Made by a program: the position numbers and the translations under genes
The notes under the pieces: model-generated
Seen by the model: the letters and a program-made list of their open reading frames with translations, nothing else
What the model was told of the DNA's origin: nothing
The model's database searches: none
Shown here: one piece after another, positions 56,680-64,000 of the stretch
How positions within the stretch are numbered: position 1 is the first letter of the stretch
Layout of the letters: every line of letters begins with the position of its first letter
From: Cristatella mucedo
Lineage: Eukaryota > Bryozoa > Phylactolaemata > Cristatellidae
Direction of reading: 5' to 3'
Assembly: GCA_009760855.2 (NCBI GenBank)
Contig: WPIO01000024.1
Location: forward strand, 1,234,501-1,298,500
Length of the DNA: 64,000 nt

Positions 56680-57488
56680 GTGAGAGAAACTTATTTTATT
56701 TTACTGTGACACAAACCGCACTGTGTGATTTTAAGAAGTTTATAACGCACCTGTTTCTCACATCTTTTGGCAGGTCCTTGCCATGTGTCTTTTGTGTGCT
56801 GCTACTAACCGTATTGTACATGCTGTCACAGTGCATGCCATTTCTAACCATGTTATGCTTGTTGACATTGTGCATGTTGCCACTAACTATATTTTATCTA
56901 GCTTTGTATTCAGCAGTATATTAATTGCCTAGAAAGAGATCAAGTTCTCCGGGAGTGCTATGCGAATATATTATTATATCTATGAAGCGCATGTACAAGA
57001 CAGTGAGAAATTGTGCTGCTGTACTGCCCGTGCTTGCATGGGATTGTGGCTACAGAGTGCATACAAACAAGAGAGAGACAGAGAATGAGACTGAGAGACT
57101 TATAATTTAATGGCAGCTAACGTGTACATCGATGGCTGTGATAGTGTCAGGACAGTGAACACGAATTGAACCTTGTTATTTCAATATGTAGGTTTAAGTT
57201 CTCTTTATCCTAGCTGTCTGCACCATCGAGGCAGCAACCAGCCTGTAGGCACGAGGCTCTCTAACTTCTTGGGGCCGTTAGAACTTTGTTGCCTAGCTGC
57301 TTTTTATATGTGATATTTGCCTGTGCAGACTTTGTATGGACCTCTCTTATGTCTGCGAGCATAGTTTACTTGAGAAATATCAAATGTCCCACTTAAAATG
57401 CTCAGTTACTTTAGTAAGACAAATGTGGTGGTGATCTTTTTCATTTTTGATGCTTGGTTGCTATTCCTAATGCGTTTTTTCTTTGTAG
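56680..57488 (+). other. RPP14 intron with LINE-A fragment
   Basis: Contains a diverged + strand LINE-A 3' UTR at about 56725-56975 (sub-repeats with GTGCATGCCATTTCTAACCATG and a degenerate terminal stem). The rest is unassigned. Confidence 0.65.
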
Positions 57489-57568
57489 CTGGGCAGTGCA
57501 GGTGTGCTCGTCGATGTATTGTCGTACTGTGCCAGAAGAAGGGAAAGTATCCTGCGAGTTGTTAGCAG
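57489..57568 (+). CDS. RPP14: RPP14-like exon 2
   Basis: Follows the excellent acceptor TTTTTTCTTTGTAG and ends at GTTTGT, leaving two bases. It encodes LGSAGVLVDVLSYCARRRE, then SILRVV and a split Ser codon. This matches AALPLDILTYEEKTLSAILRI of human Rpp14, including the hydrophobic strand and helix ending ILR. Phase 0 at its start fits the preceding exon exactly. Confidence 0.85.
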
Positions 57569-57689
57569 GTTTGTTTGGCTACTTAGTGCCGAGATTATTT
57601 GCTGCTACCATTGCGACGGTCCCGAGTTTTGTGTTTCAGAAAGTTTGTTATGCGTTTATATACTTTTGGTTTTACCTTGTGAGCTTGAA

Positions 57690-58440
57690 TGTATCTGTAA
57701 CTCCACAAAGTCATAAAGACCATGTGTGTGTTACATAGGAGAGTTTTGTATAGCGCACTCACAGCCTAAGCGGCTTTCGGTAGCCAACTGACTTCGTCTC
57801 ACGCAACAAAGACAAAGTGGGAAGCATAGCAGAGTCAGGAGAGCAGTTGAGGCAATGAGTAGCATGGAAGTAGCAGCTCAGGACCTCTGAAAAAGATGAG
57901 CCATAGTCGGCAGCAGGAAAGTAGTTGTCGTTGCTTAAGAATTGTGGAAGCGAGTTCCACAGTCTAGGACCTGCAGAGCTAAAGCTTCTGTCGCCAACGA
58001 TCTTTAAGCAGAGGAATGGAACAGTTAATTTATTGTCCACACAGGAACTGAGGACACTAAGAGGCTGAAACTGGTGCAGCAGTTCAGCTAGGTACAAAGG
58101 AGCCAAGCCGTGGCGGGCCTTGTGGGTCAGCGTAAGAACTTTGCTCTGTATCCGTTGCTCAACTGGCATCTATCCTAGCTCCTTCAGCAAAGGAGACACG
58201 TGCTCAAACCGCTGGGGCTTGAAGACCAGCCTTGCAGCCATATTCATAGTCCGCTGTAGTGGCATCATAGCTTTCTTTGGCAGCCCAGCCAAAAGGGAAT
58301 TACAATAATCAAGCCGAGACAGAACTAAAGAGCTAGTTAAATTTTTTACAAGCCACTGTGGGAGACAGCTCCTAATCTTGAATAGGGATCGGATGTGATG
58401 GCTAACTGTAGAAGCAGTCTTCTGGCGCACTACAGACACT
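57690..58440 (-). pseudogene. LINE-B copy in RPP14 intron 2
   Basis: 3' end at 57690, then two open frames (57759-58169, 58170-58451) covering the ORF2 C-terminus (SRLDYCNSLLAGLPKKA; GPRLWNSLPQFLSND) with one stop between them. 5'-truncated. Confidence 0.88.
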
Positions 58441-58628
58441 GGTGGTACCATTTGATTTTGTTAAAAAACCTACCGTGTGTTAAAGTACCTAATCATTCGC
58501 CTGGCCATGTGCACTCAATGCTGCTGCGTTAACCTAATCATGGACAGTCACCTGTTTCGTCATGACACATTTTTATGCTCGTTTTGTATTGCTCTTCACA
58601 ATTCTATATAGTTTGTGTCTCTTTGTAG

Positions 58629-58731
58629 TGGTTACCTGAAACTACGGAGTGCGATGGCCTTGTCGAGCGAATACAGTGGGCACCAGCTAGCCCTTCATGT
58701 CACTCAAGTTGGTGTCTGGCACGTGCCGTGA
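58629..58731 (+). CDS. RPP14: RPP14-like terminal exon
   Basis: After GTGTCTCTTTGTAG the first base completes the Ser codon, then GYLKLRSAMALSSEYSGHQ, LALHVTQVGVWHVP and TGA (58729-58731). Human Rpp14 reads GLVKLWSSLTLLGSYKGKKCAFRVIQVSPFLLAL here, so the order of strands and the VxQV motif agree. The human protein extends about 14 residues further. The dehydratase ORF (HTD2) that shares the RPP14 transcript in vertebrates was not seen downstream. Confidence 0.85.
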
Positions 58732-60100
58732 CTTCGTCTGCAATTTGTTGAATTTTCCTTTCTAGCGTGTCGTATAAACCTCTTTACTTTTTAGGTGTCT
58801 TCTCATCTGATGGCTCTAGCCTCTGATAGCAGAAACTACTGTTCAATCAACCGTGTTATTGTGTGAGCTGTGTTTCTGTTGACCCCCTCGCTCACCGTCA
58901 ACCAGAAGTACTGTATACGAGCTACATTGGTGCACCAAGCATCCTGAGATGTCACAACATTTCTTGCTCAATCGTTCGATCCTTAAAGGTCATGGGAAGA
59001 CATGATTAGACATCGGCACACTTAAATGGTGGCAGATGGCCTCGGTGTATGGTGCTATCTGTCCAAATGTCACTCACGATGTAGACAGATCATCTGAGCA
59101 TCCAAGGACAATGTTTCGATGGTTTATTTCAAGTATTTATGGACCCTTATGACGATGCTGATTGGTGGACACATTGTTGGAGCCGACGGGGATTGTGTTG
59201 CAGAAGCGACTTTTATAATAAGCCAATGTTAATGGTCTGCATGGAATGCAAGGATAGACATGCTTACTGATTGATAAGCAGCCAGTGTATCCTACTTTAA
59301 GCTGGGTAACTGAGTGGCTCGCAGCTAAATTAACTTAAAACTAAGCTGCTTTCGAACAGGGCATGACGGCGACTCTTGATGATAATTAAAAGTGAGAAGA
59401 CTTTTGTAATGAGTAAAAGCCGATTGATTTGCTTTACAAAACTTAACATGTGTCTCTACAGTGCAGCAGCCACTGAAGTCTCCCGGTAGGCTGGCAGAGC
59501 TGGAGCTCTTGAGAATAGTGAGAGCTAAGGTATTTTATTCGATGGAAGTCGGCGATGTCACTTAACTTTACAGCCTTAAACATTGACAATGAAATATGTT
59601 CAGTTTGTGTGTTAGTTACTGTCACTGATGGTGCTGCCTCTTTGACTGTTCAAGTGGTTCACTCCCTTAAGTAGAGAACTTGCCGGCACTAGTGGGAAGT
59701 TACCCGAACCGCTTTAATAGCCGTTTGGACTGCAGGCGGCTGGCCGAACTGCATTCGATCAAGCAACTGTACCCGCTAGGCATGAGCTGAACAATAAGTA
59801 AATGAATAGTCCCAGATGCATCAGGTACTTTAAGAATACCTAATTAGGTACAGTGAGCCTTAATTTAATCGAGTCATAATTAAACCTGGGCTTAAAAGAT
59901 CAAGATATTCTATAGATGTTGAACCATGATACATCGACTAATACACGACGAAACAGAAATTCAGCTCAAATGAAAGGTAAAGCATGCCTTAATTAAAAGG
60001 ATTTAAATTCTTAGCTAGGCTCTTGAATTGCAGCTGCCATACAGTTGTCAGCTCCGGTTGACTCCAAAGAAAACTAGCCAGCCACTCAAAGGTTAATAAT
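58732..60100. other. RPP14 3' UTR and unassigned sequence
   Basis: No standard AATAAA was found close to the stop. At 59462-59517 a short segment between GTCTCTACAG and GTGAGA reads QQPLKSPGRLAELELLRI and could be a small + strand exon of another gene; this is weak. Confidence 0.3.
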
Positions 60101-60180
60101 AATACTAGTAACATTATTCGTATAGCATCACAAGAGAAACTAAATCTCTTTCGCGGCATTTTACGTATGCTTGAAAAGAA
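60101..60180 (-). mobile_element. LINE-A/SINE-2 type tail fragment
   Basis: ATTCGTATAGCATCACAAGAGAAAC, then AAATCTCTTTCGCGGC: the shared 3' terminal module only. Confidence 0.5.
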
Positions 60181-60587
60181 GCAGGGCCCTTAACTGCAGC
60201 CTAGTGAGTTAGACGGCACACTTTTTTCTCATCTTACTGTGGGCTTGTGCCGCTAACACCTCCCTGTATCACTAAAGTGCAGCCGTGCATAAAGTTATCA
60301 ATTTGAGTGAAGAAATATTCGGAAAGAATATCTCGTAGTTTATATACTTAAATTCAACACGAGGCATGCTCGAATCATTAGGGAGCTACATAATGTTCTA
60401 TGGGGAGGATATATAATTAAAGCTGAGAACTTCTCTAGCCTCAAATAACGCAGCACGTGCCGGTATATTTTCAGTCTTCATTTTAATTAGATTATGCCTG
60501 CAAAATTTCATGAGGTTTCTGCTTGTCCTATTTTCCGGGTCGTTACTGCAGACGAAAGCCTTCCGCAACATTTAAAAAAATATGCTA

Positions 60588-60745
60588 GCTGATTTAACAG
60601 CCTCTTTTTTATAGCGATAGAAGCGCCTTTACGGCTATCACCACCGCTTGCAGTGGCGATAAAAGATCGCCCACCGCAGGATTCGAACCCACGACCTCGG
60701 GGCCGAGATCGTGAAAAGCAACCGCCTTACCTAGTGAGCCATTAT
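60588..60745 (-). mobile_element. SINE-1 copy, well preserved
   Basis: GCTAGCTGATTTAACAGCCTC end, CACCGCTTGCAGTGGCGAT, B box reversed GGATTCGAACCC, and CGCCTTACCTAGTGAGCC at the A box. Confidence 0.82.
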
Positions 60746-61657
60746 TTATACCATTGATATCATTAACAGATTCAATTTCGGAATCGGGTCTAGTAAAAAC
60801 TTTCTTTTTGCTATTTATATTTGTATAAAAAGTTAATCCACAATTCATACTATGGAGGTATTAGTCTCTGGCTTTGAAATGTCTATTTTTCAAAGACTGC
60901 TGCTTTAGGGATCTTCCTGAATTCTTCTGCCTCTTTCCTTGATTGTGTGGCCCGTTGTTGCTATGGAGAACTTCTCGGTCCAGCTTCTAGTGCGTGCCGT
61001 TCTGCAGCCGCCTTTATTGGCCTCTCTCTCTTCGGCCCGACATTTCTTTGACAAGAGCACATTTTCTTTCAGCCTCTATTGGTGTTTGGTCTTAATTGTA
61101 TTCATTCAAAAAATGCATTGGCGGCGAATTGGAAGTCTGTCGTTTAGTCGCTGCCATTCAAGAAAGCTCAAGACAAGGCGGAAAGAAAAAACTTTTTAAA
61201 AATTGGGTATCTTTTCAGTACATTTAAGTCATCTATAGTCGTCACTTCGGGCGATGTGCAGTGATCAAAAGCTGCTGGAATTCCATGACTATCCTTTGAA
61301 AAACCCCTATTAGTTGGAACCATGTCAAATATGTTTGAGCTCTTGCATTTTAATGTTCACTTTCGAGTTGGAGTGCAGTTGCCTCCGTGTACAAAAGCAC
61401 GCTATCAAATTCAGAGGCGAAGCCATGATTGCAGCACCGGGGTCCGGGGCGCAGCACCCCTGCAAACGGGACAACTGAGCCCAGAACCTGCGACAATTAA
61501 ATATTGACCGAAATATCGCCACAATGGCCAGTGCAGCCTGGCCAAGCAGCAATGAGCCAGTCGCCTCGAAAAGCACAGCCGTTGGCCGCCCGACCGGGGT
61601 CAGGCTCGGCTTCCACCCACCATGCCAGGGGCGGCAGCTGCCACCCCCTGCCCTCAC
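60746..61657. other. Unassigned
   Basis: Open frames 60939-61199 (+) and 61325-61726 (-) have no recognised domains. 61430-61660 is GC-rich. Confidence 0.3.
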
Positions 61658-61747
61658 CTCCAAGCAAATATCTCCCGTTTGTTGACGGTAGGCGGTAGGA
61701 CTGCATGTACTTCGTGAAGGAGTCAAATGTAAACCTCATGTCAGTGA
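61658..61747 (-). CDS. Candidate internal exon of an unrecognised minus-strand gene
   Basis: On the minus strand, acceptor TTTAGTTCATCACAG and donor GTGAGG bound 90 bases in phase 1-1. The peptide reads TDMRFTFDSFTKYMQSYRLP, then STNGRYLLG. Composition and both splice sites look real. The leftover base joins in frame to the exon at 50773-50936. If they belong together, the intron of about 10.7 kb would contain the whole RPP14 locus on the other strand. I do not recognise the protein. Confidence 0.42.
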
Positions 61748-62607
61748 CTGTGATGAACTAAATAACCCGGTTTATTATAGGGATGCATGCTATCCTGTTG
61801 ATTGAATGAGCCCTAGCCACAGCAAGCTGAAAAAAGTTTGCCATTTGTATTGGATTCTGCTTGTAGCATTGCTAGCCTTCTATTTACTTCTACCCAAATA
61901 GTCGGGAGATCTACATGCTTGCAAATCTACGTTGGTACTACGCCTACATGTTACTACCATCTTTATGCTAAAGAGCTACATATACAGGCACGTATGCAGC
62001 TGAGCTTGTAGGGTCAGGCATATAATCAGGCTCGGCGACCAGGCGGCTGCATGGGATTACAACTTGCACGTGATCTTGTTGCCAATCTGTCTTATTTCGA
62101 TCATGCAGCAAAAAGGAAAAGTGATTTGATTGTGGAACGGGCATCCGAAAAATTATGTAGTAATAGTGCGTTTGTCAAGCACATTAGGTGAACTGAATCT
62201 CGTCGCACTTTTCTTAGGCTAAGACTTTAGCCTGATTTATATTAATTGATCTAGTGGCATTGGCGTGACAACATACCCAATTGCAGCCTCTGCCGCTTCG
62301 TCTAAGCTAAGTGTAAGATGTTCGCACTTCACGAATCAGGTCGTGGAATTCATTCGTGCAGCACGCATTTCATTACAGGCTCACTGCACGCGGTAGTGAT
62401 GTCCCCTGTGGCTCTTCTGCCTCTGAATAAGATGCTTTTGAAACAGGTAACCACTACTTTACTTGGAAGACATCAGCACCAGCAGGTCGATTGAAAAAGA
62501 CGAGGTGCATGATGAGCCAAACAGGCCAGATTTTACCTCGGCACTAAATTTCGCGTCAGGGGAAGGTTAATTGTTAGTCGGCATGGACTTACGGCGAGTC
62601 ATAGAAT
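61748..62607. other. Unassigned
   Basis: AT-rich, no open frame or repeat recognised. Confidence 0.35.
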
Positions 62608-63640
62608 GGAATGTATCTCCGGCTGTAACTCTACAACTAAGATGAGGGGTTTAGCAAGAGAGTTGTCTATAGCGCACTCAAAGCCTGAGCGGCCTTCGGT
62701 ACGCATTCGGCAGCCAATAGACTTCATCTCACGCAACAAAGAGAACAGTAAAAGCGTATCTGAGTCACGAGGGCAGCTGATGTAGCGACTAGCAGCTCAG
62801 AATAGCTGGAAATTATGCCCGATAGTCGCGAGCAGTATTAGTCGTTGCGTAAGAATCGTGGAAGTTAGTTCGACAGCGTAGAACCTTCAGAGAAAAAGCT
62901 TCTGCTACCAATAGTCTTTAAGCTAAGGAAAGTAACAACTAATTTATTGTCCATATAATATCTGAGGGCACGAGGAAGCTGAAACCGATGATGCAGTTCA
63001 GCTAGTTATTAAGGAGCCAAGCCGTGGCGGGCCTTGTGGGTCAGCTTAAGAGCTTACTTCTAACTATGATCAAAGAGAAGCCATAGCAGTTCGTTCAGCA
63101 AAGGAGACACATGGTAAAACCTCTGGGATTTGTTAACTAGCATTGAAGCCATATTCATCGCTAGCTGCAGCTGCCTAATGGCTTTTTTTGGTAGCCAAGC
63201 CAAAATAGAACTTCAATGATCTAGCCAAGATAGAAGCAGGGAGCTAATTAAATTGTTTGAAAGCCACCGTGGCAGACAGTCACTAATCTTAGATAGGAAT
63301 CGGAAGCGACATCTAGCTGAGCAACCAATCTTCTTTGCGAAGCTTTCAAAATGTAGACAGCTGCCAAAGAACACACCTAAATTCCGAGCATACGGCGATA
63401 GTCGCACAACGGTATCACCTGTTAGAAGAGCAAAGTATTTTAGTCCAGCCTCACGCTTGCGATGTCCTGCGATTAGCAGTTCGGTCTTATTGTCTCTTAG
63501 TTTAAGGAAATTTGATGACATCTTGTATCGAATTTCTGCAAGGAAAGCATTCATTCGTTCAGTCACTGCCGCAGAGATTTCAATTATTTAATGTTAAAAT
63601 ACAGTTGCGAATTGTCAGCATAAAAGTGATAGCCGATTCC
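62608..63640 (-). pseudogene. LINE-B copy, old
   Basis: 3' end at 62608 (TGTATCTCCGGCTGTAACTC). The open frame 63213-63566 retains SSNFLKLRDNKTELLIAGH and YARNLGVFFGSCLHF of the ORF2 C-terminal half. Many stops elsewhere. Confidence 0.82.
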
Positions 63641-63659
63641 ATGAGCCAGAACAACTTTC

Positions 63660-63905
63660 AATAATAATAATACACTTGATATAGCGTCTTCAGAGAACTC
63701 GATCTCTTTCTAGGCATTTTACATTTGCTGCAAAGGAAGCACGATCAAATGGTTAGTGGGAACATTCTGAATAAACAGCAAGAATAACATGGTTAGTGGT
63801 GACATGCTCAGGGTCAGCATGTAAGTATGGTTAGTGGCAGCATGTACAGTGTCAGCACGCATAAGAACATAAAGGAGCAATCACAGGGAACCACTAAATG
63901 CTGTT
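63660..63905 (-). mobile_element. LINE-A 3' end
   Basis: (AAT)n, terminal stem (TTCAGAGAACTCGATCTC) and 3' UTR sub-repeats (GGTCAGCATGTAAG; AGTGTCAGCACGC). It continues past the point where other copies hold CTAAATGCTGT. Confidence 0.8.
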
Positions 63906-64000
63906 TTCTCAGAGGCACAGTATAAATGAAGACCAGCAAAGAACCGAGGACGGACCTATGTGGGATTTCACAGGTAGCTGGTCTAATAGACGATAGCTGA

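Noticed and set aside
59462-59517. Small + strand exon (QQPLKSPGRLAELELLRI)
   Set aside because: Good splice dinucleotides but only 18 codons and no partner exon. Mentioned in the spacer entry only.

Overview
This window is animal nuclear DNA. It has spliced genes with GT-AG introns, a receptor tyrosine kinase of the EGFR/ErbB family, an RNase P/MRP protein gene, and a heavy load of LINEs, tRNA-derived SINEs, a Ty3/gypsy relic, pogo/Tigger DNA transposons and long microsatellites. Nothing is bacterial or plasmid-like. The EGFR copy is a single invertebrate-type receptor and the repeats are not vertebrate ones. I would call it a non-vertebrate metazoan and cannot name the phylum from sequence alone.

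Layout. 1-14170 is mostly repeat graveyard: inverted LINE-A fragments, a broken open frame of a transposon-linked protein (about 2090-2673), an inverted and truncated duplicate of EGFR kinase exons (about 4095-4810), a gypsy integrase relic (5208-6670), a LINE with a decayed AP-endonuclease region (6940-8470), SINEs, and a large imperfect palindrome (about 11090-11680). 14171-44567 holds the 3' two thirds of an EGFR gene on the + strand: cysteine-rich domain IV exons (14171-14482, 15588-15682), a transmembrane/juxtamembrane exon (20086-20377), five kinase exons (20855-23947), a possible tail exon (35563-35710), three tandemly duplicated phosphotyrosine-tail exons (37847-38020, 39884-40060, 41916-42092), an NPEY exon (44049-44269) and a terminal exon (44499-44567). 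The ligand-binding exons must lie upstream of the window. Every junction except the candidate exon at 35563 agrees in reading phase. 46920-48610 is a nearly intact LINE-B reverse transcriptase. 48687-50300 is a degenerate satellite-like array of about 317-bp units. 56519-58731 is an RPP14-like gene on the + strand, with its 5' end unresolved. Two exon-like segments on the - strand (61658-61747 and 50773-50936) have matching phases and could belong to an unrecognised gene surrounding RPP14.

The EGFR copy carries striking departures from the family. The HRD catalytic-loop motif reads RRD. The conserved Trp after the 'KC' of kinase subdomain XI is a TAG in the best-phased splice model. The donor of the last duplicated tail exon has changed from GT to GC, next to an in-frame stop. 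The inverted duplicate near 4.2 kb still has His at the HRD position, so the Arg looks derived. Either this allele is decaying, the assembly has errors, or splicing or RNA editing rescues it. The multiplied tail exons (YLQP, YLNP and YLDV/I motifs) imply past selection for more SH2 docking sites.
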